DNA from: Pohlia nutans
Lineage: Eukaryota; Streptophyta; Bryopsida; Bryales; Mniaceae
Assembly: GCA_022496805.1 (NCBI GenBank)
Contig: CM040085.1
Coordinates: 9,577,811-9,641,810 of the forward strand
DNA: 64,000 nucleotides
Direction of reading: 5' to 3'
Below, piece after piece: positions 1 to 21,742 of this stretch; within the stretch, counting starts at the first letter, position 1, and the number at the start of each line of letters is the position of its first letter. The notes below the pieces were generated by a model. The model was not told where the DNA came from. It made no database searches and saw only the letters and a list, made by a program, of their open reading frames with translations. Position numbers and translations under genes: made by a program.

Positions 1-650
1 TTGATTTTGAGGCCAACTACCTCATCGGGGAGGGCTTCGGATCCAAAGCCCTCTTGGGGGAGTCCTTGGATTTTGGATTTATTTTCAAATATAGTTAGAA
101 ATGCTAGAATTCCCGTAGTGAGGTGTTCAGATTGCTAGGATTGATTTTAGGATATTTTTCACTTGATGGTAAGAAAACTGAAAATGATGAGATCATCACT
201 ATGCACGAGATCAAGCCAATTACAAAACAAATCAACGTCAGAGTCATTGGTCTGAATTTCCTCTAGGTTGCATTTCTAAAAGTTTTGGTCCTAAAAATAG
301 ATTATAGAAATAAAATTAATGTAAAAAATTAGTGTTCAAATATACGACATTTTCTTTAAAAATTTTAATTTAATTTTTTTTTGTGATAAAAATCATGTTT
401 TGTAAGGGGAATTGTCTGGAGGTTGTGGTTTTTTTTCCCAAAATATGTTAAAAAATGCTAGAATTTTCAAGGTGGGGGGTTTCAGATTCTTTGGATTCAT
501 TTGGCACTTCACGGTTATAAGATTGAAAATGAGGTTACCTTTATTATGATCGAGATTAAACAAATTTAAAAAAAAATCAAAATTAAAATTGTAAAACATA
601 GAGTTGGAATCATTTTATATATAAATAAATAAATAAATATAAATAAAATA

Positions 651-651
<1 letters not shown>
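1..651. repeat. AT-rich repeat region, degenerate direct duplication
   Basis: No gene is recognised. Two segments, about 60-240 and 415-600, share a diverged common order (a GCTAGAATT-like start, a tract ending near AAACTGAAAATGA or GATTGAAAATGA, then GAGATCAA or GAGATTAAA), so this looks like an old direct duplication or two copies of one repeat. The open frames here are low-complexity and not convincing. Confidence 0.35.

Positions 652-740
<89 letters not shown>
652..740. repeat. (TA)n microsatellite
   Basis: An almost uninterrupted TA dinucleotide run of about 89 bp is visible directly. Its exact length in an assembly should be treated with caution. Confidence 0.95.
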
Positions 741-743
<3 letters not shown>

Positions 744-955
744 GAACAAAATCCATTACTATTAATTCTCAAAATCATTAATCACTATATAAGTAGTAAA
801 ATATCACATATATTTTCATTCTTTTTTTAATGTTCAAAAATTAATTAAACATAGTATTAATAACCTCAATAAAAAATTTGTGATAGTTAGCTTACAATGT
901 GTGATTTAATATTAATTCATAAATTATATACCATACTTAATTACCAACTAGTGTG

Positions 956-1771
956 GGGCATTTGTATGGTACGGTCCACTAACTCCTCCGAGAACTCCTC
1001 TTGGTGAACTAACTACATTTTGGTGCACTGCATTTGTGTGAAACGGTCCAATAACTACATTTTGGTGCACATTTGTGCACTTTGAGCATTTTTTCTAAAA
1101 AGCTAACTTTAAACCAATTTGAAAATTATGTAGCAATAATTCAATGAAAAATGAATGAACCAACTTTTAGATTTATGTACATATTATCCAAAAAATAAAA
1201 GTTTAAAATATTAGAATGATTTTATGTTGAAGATTTGAATATCAAAACTCCCATTTTAAAACCAGTTTTACCAATTTATGATCAAACTTTGAATGTAAAT
1301 ATAGTTCATATTTGATTCTATATTTAAAAATGTACAAACAAGTCAACTTGCAAAATTTCATTCTCAAGTACATTCAAGAAAGAAATTCATCAAAAAAGTT
1401 TAAAAAAATAGAGAAACAATTAATCCCTCCCAAAAATAACACATTTTAAAATTTGAAACTTTAATTGGAAGACATTTTTCTTCACATATTTGAACACTGA
1501 AAAAAATTCATAGCTCAAAATTCCATCCACAACCCTCTGTTCTCCTTCTCTTTTCGAATTAAGAGTGCATATTATTCACTATGACAATGTTTACTCTTTG
1601 TTTCATACTCCATTAAAATTCAATGCCGAATTTTTAATTTTCTATCATTTTTTTTCTTTTATTGGTACAGTCCATCCTACCACTTTAGATTTCACAAAAA
1701 TATTTTTCTCTCTTTGAAATGGATTTTACAAATTCTCAGAATCCTCAAAAGAGTGCTTAGGGACAAGTGCG
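956..1771 (-). mobile_element. 0.8-kb inverted-repeat element, copy 1 (truncated)
   Basis: This stretch is the reverse complement of 4157-4973 over almost its whole length: both share the terminal GTATGGTACGGTCCAC, the GTTGGTTCATTCATT-like tract and the AAGAGTGCA tract. The match ends near 1771, where the partner continues into its second terminal repeat. This copy has therefore lost one end. It contains no coding sequence, so it is a nonautonomous element. The superfamily is undetermined. Confidence 0.7.
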
Positions 1772-1809
1772 CTCTTTTATGTGTGTGCAGGGTTGTAAGG
1801 CATGCTTAA

Positions 1810-2389
1810 CCCCTAAACGTACCACGGTGTCCCTGGAATTGACAATTTGAGAAAAATCATCCTAAAGTACTATTTAGAAGAATATTTTGGAATTGATATA
1901 CAAATGAAAGTTCTAAATTTTGAATTTTAGATTCCATCTGTATGGTTCGATTCACTAATACTATCACCAATATTTAATTATAAAATTTGAAAGCTAAAAT
2001 TTGAAATTCCTTCTAAATTCAATTACAAACAAAATATTAATATTTTTTGAGTAAAATTTGTTGTAATGAATTTGAAATGAGATACTCTTAAACATGGTGA
2101 TTTTTTGAAATTTTTGTGTTTCTTAAATCTATGACCTCATTTTTGCAAGGCCACTTTTGAACTACAGTCAATGCAATTTTGGCTTGGTCAACGACTTGAC
2201 ATACTTCTACATTTGTAATTTTAGAAAAATATGTAATCAAGTATGACTAAATCCAACCGTTGGATAGGACAACAACTTGATGAAGAATCTCCAAAAAATT
2301 GGATGACTTTCATCCAAGCATTGATGAGAACGTGAGAAGGGTTTGAATCTGTTAGTCGTCCACTTTCTGGACGCTCTGACCTTTAGGGG
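1810..2389. mobile_element. TTAA-flanked MITE, family 1, copy A
   Basis: A 580-bp noncoding element begins CCCCTAAACG and ends CTTTAGGGG, flanked by TTAA at 1806-1809 and 2390-2393. It shares internal sequence with the copies at 28999, 54686 and, inverted, 8562 and 56409. TTAA target duplication with a run of C at the terminus is the signature of the piggyBac superfamily. That assignment is inferred from the ends only, since no transposase is present here. Confidence 0.8.
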
Positions 2390-3393
2390 TTAATCACATT
2401 CATTGCCGTTGGTATCATGTTCATATTATCTCATTTATTTGGATGCTACTTATCCATCCAGTAAGGATTAGTGATTCAAAACGTTTTGTTTCTCTTGTTT
2501 TTTATCAACATGAGAAGTAGTTCTTTACCCATCAACAGACCTGTTGATTTACAGTTCAAGAAGAATTTGTTAAGCATTAATATACTTTTGGTTACCCTTT
2601 GGATTTGCGGCTATTGGTTGTGAGTCTTTTTTTCTTTTAAATTTTTTTTAAATTTTTTTAAAATTATAGACTAGTTGCTGCAGGTTAAGAATTATATCCC
2701 TTGATGTAAATTTGGTGCTCTGTAATGTGATAAAGTGATCCTCCGTGTTCTGATGGTGACAATTTTGATGCAGGGGCTCTTTATGGAGTGTATTCTAGTG
2801 AAGTAGAAAGATTTTTTTCGGTTCGTATCAGATTGTGAGTTCACAATTAGTTCGTTGCTTAACGAACTCCAAAGAGATTCTTTTCCAGTGTCTTCAGATC
2901 AAAGGTCTACGCGATGTAATGGTGCAACTCTCAAAGTAGCAGCTTGGCTTTTGGCTTTTCTCCGATCGCTCAAAGATCTCGCTAAAGATGCAGTTCAACA
3001 TTTTCACAAAGCTCTCAAGTTCGACGATGGCCTTGCTAAACAACTCGTTTTACAAGGGCATGTGCTTGATGTATTTGTTTGTGCAGTCGACCAAGTTAGG
3101 ATCTCCCCTGTTGGTTGTTGTTGTTTTTTGAGCGTAGCCATACACATCCAACATGCATGACTTGATCATGTTTGTAGTATCATGTTTTCATAGATACTCT
3201 GGTTCTAGGGAGGAATCTTCTACGTGGTCTTATGGTATTCTGTTTACAAGTGATGTTCTTGAGGCTCTCCCTATCCTTGTTATGAAAATTCTAGGTTCTT
3301 CTCCGGCGTTGTATTTATGATACTCACTTTTTATGTGGAATTTTCTGCACATGTTGGAGTGATGGAGATGAAAGGTGCAATTGAGCTAACAGG

Positions 3394-3575
3394 CACTAGT
3401 AGCAAACCTGTCGTTTTTCATTCCTCATTTCGTGGAAACAGTGAATAGTACCGGAATATTATACTTACGTTTCTGTCTTCTTGTGACCAAAACTACTCAT
3501 CAGCCCATGTGCCTGGCGCCGTTTCATTTCTTTTTCATTTATAGTAAGTGAAAAACGACACATTTCCTTCTAGTG
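3394..3575. mobile_element. CACTA-type MITE inside the SEC23 pseudogene
   Basis: A 182-bp element begins CACTAGTAG and ends CTTCTAGTG, with imperfect subterminal inverted repeats (GTCGTTTTTCA and TGAAAAACGAC). It is flanked by a 3-bp AGG duplication at 3391-3393 and 3576-3578. CACTA ends plus a 3-bp target duplication are diagnostic of the CACTA/EnSpm superfamily. A second copy at 7536-8124 shares the interior. Confidence 0.85.
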
Positions 3576-3806
3576 AGGGGCTTGATTGTTTTGGCTGAGA
3601 GTTTTGGACACTCGGTGTTTAAGGATTCCTTCAAGCGTATCTTTGAAATTAGTGATTATTATCTCAACTACTTCCAACGGCGAAATAGAAATTAATTGCT
3701 CCAACGATGTAAAGCAGTAAAGGTGCAGGGTGCCATTGGTCCATGTGCCTCGTTGGGGAGAAAAGGCATTTCCACCTCAGAGACTGTGGTAGGCCAAGAG
3801 GGAACT

Positions 3807-4084
3807 ACCGTAGTAGGAAGGCAGGGTCGGCACTTTCATGTCGAATAATTAATTAAAGTTTGAAAAGTAGGGGTCGGCACTTTCAAAAATAATTATTAAA
3901 AATTCGGCTATTAATAACTAACATTGAATTTTACTAGCGGATACACGTTTTCCTTTGTTTTTTGTCTACAATTTTTGTTGACTTCATTTTTGTTGATTTC
4001 GACAAAATACTTGATAGATTTATTTATTTTTTCGGCATTTTTTTGGGGAATTATTTTCTGCCGACCCTGCCTTCCTACTACGGT
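3807..4084. mobile_element. 278-bp MITE with ACCGTAGTAGG ends
   Basis: Perfect terminal inverted repeats of about 26 bp (starting ACCGTAGTAGGAAGGCAGGG) bound an AT-rich 278-bp element. It is flanked by ACT at 3804-3806 and 4085-4087. SEC23 homology stops and resumes exactly at the two ends, which independently confirms the insertion limits. The superfamily is not recognised from the termini. Confidence 0.85.
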
Positions 4085-4156
4085 ACTGCGTGGAAGATAT
4101 ACAGGCTTGATAAAATCACAACGCTTGCTTTTTTTTTTTTTTTTTTTTGAAGTGAG

Positions 4157-4973
4157 GGCGTTTGTTTGGTATGGTCCACTAGAATTCTTGTCCCTTTGCA
4201 CTCTTTTGAGGATTTTGAGAATTTGTAAAATTCATTTCAAAGAGAGAAGAATATTTTTGTGAAATCTAAAGTGGTAGGATGGACCGTACCAATAAAAGAG
4301 AAAAAAAATTGATAAAAAATTAAAAATTTGGCATTATATTTTAATGGAGGGTGAAACAAAGGGCAAACCAGTGCATTGTCACAGTGCATAATATGCACTC
4401 TAAATTCTAAAAGAGAAGAACAAAGGGTTGTGGATGGAATTTCGAGCTATGAATTTTTCTAGTGTTCAAATATGTGAAGAAAAATATTTCCCAAATCTTT
4501 TCAATTTGTTTTGAATTGATTAAAAGTTTCAAATTTTAAAATGTGTTATTTTTTTGGAGGGATTAATTGTTTCTCTATTTAATGTTTTTTTTGATGGATT
4601 TATTTTTTGAATGTACTGGAGATTGAAAATTTTCAAGTTGGCTTAATTTTAGATTTTAAAATGTAGAATCAAATATGAACTATATTTACATTCAAAGTTT
4701 GATCATAAATTGGTAAAATTGTTATTAAAATGGGAGTTTTGATACTCAAATCTTCAACATAAAATCATTTTAACATTCTAATTTTTTTATTTTTTGGATG
4801 ATATGTACATAAATTTGGAAGTTGGTTCATTCATTTTGCATTGAATCATTGTTACATAATTTTCAAATTGGTTTGAAAGTTAGCTTTTAAGACAAAATGC
4901 TAAAAATGCACAAATGTGCACCAAAATGTAGTTAGATCACCAAGAGGAGTTGGTGGACCGTACCATACAATCG
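4157..4973 (+). mobile_element. 0.8-kb inverted-repeat element, copy 2 (complete)
   Basis: An 817-bp noncoding element has GGCGTTTGTTTGGTATGGTC at the left and GGACCGTACCATACAATCGC at the right, forming imperfect terminal inverted repeats of about 20 bp. It interrupts the SEC23 pseudogene between the ITTLA and QFFPQF segments and lies just after a poly-T run (4130-4148). A truncated inverted copy lies at 956-1771. Target duplication could not be read with confidence. Confidence 0.75.
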
Positions 4974-6016
4974 CACATGAACCCGAAAACACAGGGATCA
5001 AACGCAAGGCCAGCTACAAAACAATTTTTTCCTCAATTTATTACTCAGTATCATCATAGGGACGGGCAGCTAAGGTTATGGGTAGGCACAATCACTCAAC
5101 GGTGGAGAGAGTCATCTGCCAATTCGAGTACAGAAGAGATGGTGTCTGGATTTGATCAAGAAACTGCCACAGTTATTTTAGCTCGGTGGATATCGTATAA
5201 AATGGATACAGAAGATAAATTTTCTGCCTTGAGGTTTTAAGATAGGTTGCTTATTCGGGTCTCTCAACGGTTTGGGGACTATCGGTAGGAGGACCCTCAG
5301 ATTTCATTCTGATTTGCACCTACTTTTGGTCTTCTATCCTAGTTCATGTTCAATTTAGGGCGGTCTCAATTTTTTATTTATTTTTTGGTACAAATCGAAC
5401 GAATCAATTGCAGGAGAATAAAATACAGAGCCACCTCACCAGAACCGATGGGGGCAGAAGAGAAAGGGCGGTCTCAATTTGTAGCGGTGTTCAGCAATAG
5501 TCATGATGATACAACTTACTTCCGAATAGTGTTGAATCGTGAGAATGTCATAAACTCATCAGTTATGATCCAACCTTCCTTGATATCATATTCATTAAAT
5601 GGGCCACCTGAGCCTGCTTTACTGGACATGGTATTGATTGCTGCGGACAACATTCTTCTCTTGGATGCTTACTTCAGTGTAGTCATCTTCCACAGTATGA
5701 CGATTGCACAATGGCGAAATGCGGATTATCACTTGCAACCAGATGAAGAAGTATTTTCCCAGCTGCTTCAAGGGCGACAAGATAATGCCCAGGGTATCAT
5801 CACAGAGAGGTTTTTGGTGCCTAGGTTGGTGGTTTGTGACCAACACGAGTCTCAAGCCCGTTTCCGCTTGCGAGGTTGAATCCATCAGTCACTTATAATT
5901 CCACAAATATGCGTGCCCCAAGTGGGCAAGTGACAACATTATCTTTGCTGACGACGCAAGCTTGTAAGTCTTTAATTGTAGAGCACTTGCAAAGGTTGGT
6001 AGTCATGCAGTCTTGA

Positions 6017-7535
6017 AGTCATTATTATTATAGCTTTTCATCATCAGCTCTAATTGAGGTAGCGGTAGAGAAAATTTTATATGTGGGCAGTGCAGAATTC
6101 TTGTACCAAACATTTCCTTTTGGGGTTGTCTTAATCATTAATAGTATACTAGCTCCTATTTCTTCCTCCCGACTTGGCACCGGGAGTCTTCTGGGATCTC
6201 AGTAATAGTCCACTGTAGACTTTCTGACTATTAGCATAACTTTTTCATACTAATCTAGAGAGGTTTATGGTTATTGATTGTGAGGTGATTATATATAGGA
6301 TCAATGATCTCAGAACCACTTTGTGACATTTAGAACATTATGCGACCTCCCACATAAATGGTATCTACTTTTTCTACCCAGTGCATACAATACTCACGAT
6401 ACCTCTATAATATCCAGCAATACCCTTGATATATTAAGGTGATACCAAGATGATACCCGCGGATATCACCTCATGAAGTTGCTACATATTTATATCATGA
6501 TGAGCATTCTCGCTACATTTCAATTTTTTTTTCATTTTCTTTCTTTGTATGTTTAGCAGCCCCATTTTTTGGGTAGAAATCCAGCTAATTTTAGCCCGTT
6601 TTGAGATCACTGTATAGGATGCAACTGGTATTATGTTACTTACGGACATGTGGACATGTAATTAATTGGCGAAACCTGTTCAAATTGGATCCATACTTCT
6701 CAAAAATTCAGGAGTTGACATGCTTCCAAGTTTGGGCGCCTTTTTGTGAAGTCTCCTTTTTGGTTGAAAATTATTGGTGACAATCTTGTGCCATTAGATT
6801 GATGTCCTTTCATTACATTTAGATATTGTCTACAAATGTGGTAAACTAAAATGAAATCTGAACAGTGTCATCCCTCTATATCTGTATCGGTGGTCTATTT
6901 TGAGTGTGATTTTTGGTAGTGGTCGTTTATTCTGAAGAGATAAAGTCTCAAAAGTAGTAACATTGAGTTTCATTATTCACAAGCCACCTCACAACTTTCC
7001 CCGAGTTCGTTAAAAGCAACCCCTGTAGTGACTCCCCTTGTATCACGTTATCTCTTCAGAATAAATGGTTGCCACCTTTGTAACAAGTGAGAGGAGACCT
7101 AAAAGCAGGAAGGTTTCAACATGACCCTTAGAATTACAAACCAAGACTTGTGTGAATGGATATAGTCACAGTATTGCAGGGCAACCTAAACTTCATACTG
7201 TACCAATACACTCGAGGGTGACATGACAAAGCTCCCATTTGCTTTTCTCAAGACAGTTCCCAATACTTACAAAGCAGGTTAATAGAGAGAGACAACTAAC
7301 TTAGGTCCCACATCAGAGCTCCTATGAGAAACCGTAGTTCGAGCAGTGGGGTATCCCAAACTATGTGCTTACTTCCACCTCTGAAAAATCTACATAATTT
7401 CTTTATCAACTCAAAGCCTTGGGAATTAATTGTAGATAGAAAAGGCTCCCGAGCAGTGTTTTTTTGGTGAGCTCCTAGCTCTTCATATGTGGTACCTTTT
7501 CGGGAGAATCTGGCTGAGGTTCGCCAAAAGAAAAA
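6017..7535. other. Intergenic, no recognised gene
   Basis: I see no supported gene. A short inverted repeat, TTATTCTGAAGAGATAA near 6929 against its complement near 7049, with further matching flanks (about 6913-7082), suggests a 170-bp MITE. A minus-strand open frame at 7296-7538 has no family resemblance I recognise. Confidence 0.4.
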
Positions 7536-8124
7536 CACTAGTAGAAGACCTGTTGTTTTTCATTCCCCATTTTGAGGGAACAGTGAAGAGTGGCTGAATA
7601 TTAGAGTTAACCGAAAACAGAACACGAGTTCTGACCCCCAAAAATCCAGGAAGTGAGAGTCTGTGCTGTCCTGTAGTGTAGCCGAAATCAAAGTAAAAGG
7701 GGAAGAAGATACCCTCTATCTATAATTTTAGACACGAGCTCCAAGGTGTCAGAGCCAACTAATCAATGGAGTCACCTAATTATATCTCAAGTGGATGTGG
7801 GCCATGGCCTCCAAGCCTTGGCTCTCTTTGAACTCACCTTCATCTCAGTTTTGCCTCCTTTGTGACGGCAAAACTAATTCACACTCCTTTCTATTTTGAA
7901 TTCTTTGGAAACCATGCCAGTTTGCTTGGCTGCCTTAGATACGGGTCAAACTCACCTCACCTAACATGTATTTTCTCTTCTTTTCGGTTAACTCTATTAT
8001 GCTTATATTTCTATCTTCTTGTGACCAAAACCACTCACTAGCACTGACATAGCCCATGTGCCTGGCGCAGTTTCATTCCTTTTTCATTTATAGTAAGTGA
8101 AAAACGACACATTTCCCACTAGTG
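7536..8124. mobile_element. CACTA-type MITE carrying a nested insertion
   Basis: Begins CACTAGTAGAAG and ends TTTCCCACTAGTG, flanked by AAA on both sides, the expected 3-bp duplication. The outer parts match the 3394-3575 copy (TCTTCTTGTGACCAAAAC, AGCCCATGTGCCTGGCGC). The interior is split by the element at 7604-7994. Removing that insert and its 5-bp duplication leaves about 193 bp, close to the 182-bp sister copy. Confidence 0.82.
7604..7994. mobile_element. GAGTTAACC-type MITE nested in a CACTA MITE
   Basis: A 391-bp element with inverted ends GAGTTAACCGAAAA and TTTTCGGTTAACTC, flanked by TATTA at 7599-7603 and 7995-7999. The empty site is preserved in the sister CACTA copy (GAATATTATAC near 3455), which proves the insertion and the 5-bp target duplication. 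An inverted relative lies in a receptor-kinase intron at 12367-12790. Confidence 0.85.
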
Positions 8125-8561
8125 AAAGCACTTCGAAACCTGAGATGTTCTAGTTGCATTTGGGATGTTATCTTGGATCAACCACGGATTCTGTCACTGT
8201 TAATGGAAGGTTACTGTGGCTAAACCACTGGCTTAAAGTACCACCTATGGTTGAATCTGAGTGTGCGGATTCCGTGTCTGGAGTGTCGAAGTCCTCCTCC
8301 GTCCACACTGTTTTGGGCCTCTCCACTTTTCGTAGCAACCTGGTTCTTGAAGTCAGGAAAAAAAAACAAGAAAAACCCAAAACCTCGCCCAAAACATTGA
8401 GAGATACTTAAACTATACAGAAGCTAAAAGGAGTTGAGAGATAACATCCCGGATAACATTCACAAATTAGATTCAAAGACTAACAACATACTTGAACTTC
8501 CATATTACGGTAGTTGGTAGTTAGAGATAAAAAAAACAATTAGCTTATATAGATATGTTAA
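8125..8561 (-). pseudogene. Unrecognised minus-strand protein fragment
   Basis: Minus-strand frame 8392-8168 reads EEDFDTPDTES, then STIGGTLSQW, then runs into stops. The acidic motif followed by GTLSQW has the look of a conserved plant domain. A JASON-like protein is a weak guess from memory. No flanking exon could be joined to it, and the CACTA element at 7536-8124 follows directly. Confidence 0.22.
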
Positions 8562-8865
8562 CCCCTAACTACAAAACCAGTCGTTTTTGGGCTGATGTAC
8601 AAAATTGAATTTTGTTTTCTCATCCGTCATGTACAAATTGTCAATATCTTATTCGTAATCAAATTACAATTTCAAGTTTATTAAAAAAAAATATTAAAAA
8701 ATATTGGTGATAGCAATTGCAGATCTAACCGTATGGATAGAATCTAAAATTTATAATGTACAACTTTTATTCATACACCAAGTTCGAAATATCCCTCTCG
8801 GTTGTATTTTATGATGCATCTTTGCAAAACTACCAAATTTGGAGAGGGGTGAGGACGTTTAAGAG
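8562..8865 (-). mobile_element. TTAA-flanked MITE, family 1, copy B (internally deleted)
   Basis: Begins CCCCTAACTAC after TTAA (8558-8561) and ends TTTAAGAG before TTAA (8866-8869). It is 304 bp and lies inverted relative to copies A, D and J. It keeps the shared tracts (CATCCGTCATG, CAATATCTTATTCGTAAT, GATGCATC) but lacks the middle of the 580-bp version. Confidence 0.78.
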
Positions 8866-10189
8866 TTAACGTCGAGGGGGAGATTTAGAGTCGAGGATTT
8901 CCTGAAGCAATAGATTTGCAGACCAATCAATTGGATGCTCATATATAAATGGGTACTGGAAAAAAACGTACATTTGTGTCAAATCCGGTCAATGATAGGT
9001 GGCAAACTCTTGTAAAGCTGGTTGAAGATCACATTACTGCACAGCCCAGCAATAACTTTTAGTTCTCAATACTTGCAAACACCAGGTCCTCTATATGTGA
9101 TTTTGAAGAGCTTAAAATTTCATCTTCTGAACATGCAAACTTAGGTTTCTTGAGCTACATGAAAAGGGTCAGGATGGCTTACATCAATTGGATATTTGGC
9201 AATCCAATAATCCATGGCTCAATGGAACCAAACCACCGATTCCGTTCAACTCTCCTGAAACAGAATAGCCAGAAAAATTTGGCAACCCATCACCATCACA
9301 AGTTGCAACTCTCCTTTCAACCTGCATCCTACGCCCTTGGATCATGAAGATCAACGATTGTGATTGAAAAGTGAACAACCGTTTATGTATGATAACCTAC
9401 TCACTTTGCACCTTAGAGGAATTCAAGGCTTAAAATGGAGAAAATTTCAAGAGAAAATCTTGCAAAATTAATTAAAAAAATATTAATAAAAAATATGATG
9501 AATCCAACCGTACAAATGTCATCTTCACATTGACATTCACAACTTTGCTTTGTACATCAACTCCATTTTTGTTTTTCACCAAACATTTTATAACAAATCT
9601 TTGAAAACAGTGTTGAACCGGGATGTTAAAGGGTTAAGACTCACACACCTGCTACTAAAGATCAAAATCAAAGATCACCAGAATTTTTTTTTATTAGAAT
9701 CATTCAGGAAGATATGGTACAAGGCGCAAATTGCAAGCATATGAATAAATAGGCCGGCCTACCTTTCAGACCTCCCTACTTGAAGAAAACTTCCCACCCT
9801 AATTTGGTCTAAACTTACAAGCAGGGTTATCAAAGATGGCACACATAGGCAAATACTGGTCACTTTGTCACTCAATGACAAGACGGTGAGTCGTATAGGA
9901 CACTTCCTACATGACGCAACTCTAAGAATATGTTGGAAATAATTTTTAATATTCTCTGAATAGTCTAGAGCATTCTAAAATATTTCAAGAATATCTTCAA
10001 TAGTCTCAATAAGCGATCAACGAAAACTTTATGTGACATTCGTGACAGACATGACATCCATTTGTCCATCTGTCATCTATGAAACCGTGCTTAGAGGGTG
10101 ATGTACCAAACTTGCCAAGGATTTCTCATGGACCCAAGACCGGTTGATTGTATAGGTTCTGAGGAAAGCAAGGAATGATGGGCAAAGGG
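8866..10189. other. Intergenic, downstream of the receptor kinase
   Basis: No gene is supported. It would include the 3' untranslated region of the minus-strand receptor kinase (stop at 10190-10192). Short open frames around 9150-9380 on both strands show no recognised motif. Confidence 0.35.
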
Positions 10190-19794
<9,605 letters not shown>

Positions 19795-21742
19795 TTGACC
19801 TGAAATTAACCAATCTCCAAGTTCTTCACTAGCTTATCACTAGCCAATCTGTTGCAGGTTTTCGCATTCTATGGATTGCTTCCTAGGCAGAAGCAATGTC
19901 TGCTGCAGTGAAGATATACTTAATTTGCAAATTGCACAAAGCTGGCCTGGCACATGGACCGACAAAATTCAAAGTGAACTGAAAAGCTAGGTATGGAAGA
20001 TGGAGGAGCCCGGCTATCTGTAATTGGCATTGATACAGGGTAGATGCCACATTTACAGGAATTCTACAACGTAATCCTTGTACAGAGTTCATAAGCAAGC
20101 TCTAGAAAGAGTGTTCTCGAGCGCATGAAACATCGCCACTATCCTCATATGCACGCACCAATTTCTTCACCTGATATCCCTTCTTCATTCATATCTGCAA
20201 GTGTGTCCAGACATTGAAGAGATGAGTTTACCTGGCCATAGTGAGCATGACATGTATGTACACCTGGATGATACGGTTCTATCATTCCCCGAGAAAAATC
20301 CGGGAAGCGTGATCATCGTGCTCTTGGCTCTGTCTCGGACAATGCTCCTTAGTGCAATATTTTTCACACACTCTGTTCGATTACGTCCTAACTCCCCACA
20401 TATCATCTCCCAAGCTTATAAGATCACAGAACTAAGGACATAGTCTCTAAAATTACGTCTCCAACATGCTCTTCTTTGTTCCGACCGAAAACCTGGTATC
20501 TGAAAGAGCTCCATTTGTGCACATGCCCAGCATCTGAAGCGCTAAGATAGACCTGTGCCGCACCCACCAGTCCTTCTAAATCAGTTCGCACTTCAGTGAC
20601 GACTAAGTTATTTACAATAGCTAACTGGATGTCAAGCTCGGTTTCTGATACCAAAGAAATCGAGCACCAACAGTTCGGTCATATCGAAACCAATAAAACT
20701 ACGTAGGATCAGATTGATCCACGGTCCTCATGCCAGTAGTCAAAGCTAGCAGGTCTACTCGGTTCAAACAATCGCTGAAGCTTGAACAACTGCGTACCTA
20801 ACTCATCGATCTCTCGCATTCAAAATAATGAAGGAGCTTCTGAGCTAACTGAATCCTCTCCCTATTGGTCAATGATCCTACCATTCAAATACAGTCGCAC
20901 AAAGATACGGATACGGTGATCGAACAGCTGCAGTGAGAAGCAACGTGCCAACGTAACTTCGTTAGGTGATCGAACTTACATTTAAGTTTACGGTAGGTTC
21001 GGGAATTCGGGTATTGGGTAGCAGATAGGGCGGAATTACATGTGGCGGTCCCCGTCCAAGCGAAGCGAATGAGGAGATGAATGGAATGTCATAGAAGCTG
21101 AGGAGAGTAGGCAGCAGTGATTTTTTTTTGTCAGGAGACAGTTTAGCATTTTTGCTACTTTTCCATGATTTGAAGAGCAATCCATGCTCCTTGGATGCTC
21201 TTTCACTTTTCATGTAGGTAATATCCAGGTAATACACATGTGCTACTTAGGCAATACATGATGGGTGATACCTACGTTTAAAGAGGCTACACAACTCGCA
21301 TCTCGCCTCCATGTAGGAAATCTGGCTATTATTCCTTCTTCTTTTTTCAAGAATCTTTTGTATCAATTAGCCAGCCCAAAGTAACAATTTGGCTTAAATT
21401 AGCAACAACAAAAAATCACTGGTAAGCAGGCGTCTAGGCGACGAACGCAATACGAGTAATAAACTTGGGGGACCAAAATGTCAACGGGTGCCAGGCTGGT
21501 CAGGTGCCGCCAAGTCCACGCGCCATTCTCGACGGAGCTACAGTACACTAAGCTTAATACGAAGTACACTACTTAGTACACTAAGATTACTACTGCAGCG
21601 AGTACTGCGCTTGAATGCATTGGGTCATTGGGTGATAGCGTTCCAAATTTATCAACCAGTCCAGATGTTCTGCCAGCTGTAACCAGCTCCGCGTCCCATT
21701 AATCCCCGGTACCTGTTCTAATCTCCTTTCCTTTGTGCTTAA
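19795..21742. other. Upstream region of the receptor kinase, no recognised gene
   Basis: This should hold the promoter and 5' untranslated region of the minus-strand kinase gene (start codon 19794-19792). Minus-strand frames at 20185-20654 and 20962-21237 have no domain I recognise. No reliable promoter element could be placed. Confidence 0.35.

Larger units (their letters stand above)
2805..6016 (+). pseudogene. SEC23-like COPII coat pseudogene
   Basis: Several frames in linear order match the COPII inner-coat GTPase activator SEC23. The pieces are: 2805-3095 (ELQRDSF, QRSTRCNG, DLAKDA.HFHKA, LAKQLV..GHVLD), 3355-3390 (EMKGAIELTG), 3590-3650 ([14 protein letters not shown]), about 3680-3805 ([20 protein letters not shown]), 4085-4130 (WKIYRLDKITTLA), 4990-5240 (QFFPQFITQY, GFDQETATV) and 5346-6016 ([46 protein letters not shown], then a frameshifted C-terminus ending VEHLQRLVVMQS). 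Stops, frameshifts, a deletion joining AAWLL to RSLKDLAKD and three transposon insertions break it. The N-terminal zinc-finger part was not found. A 108-bp insertion near 5373 is bounded by a direct repeat of AGGGCGGTCTCAATTT. The gene is non-functional as read. Confidence 0.88.
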
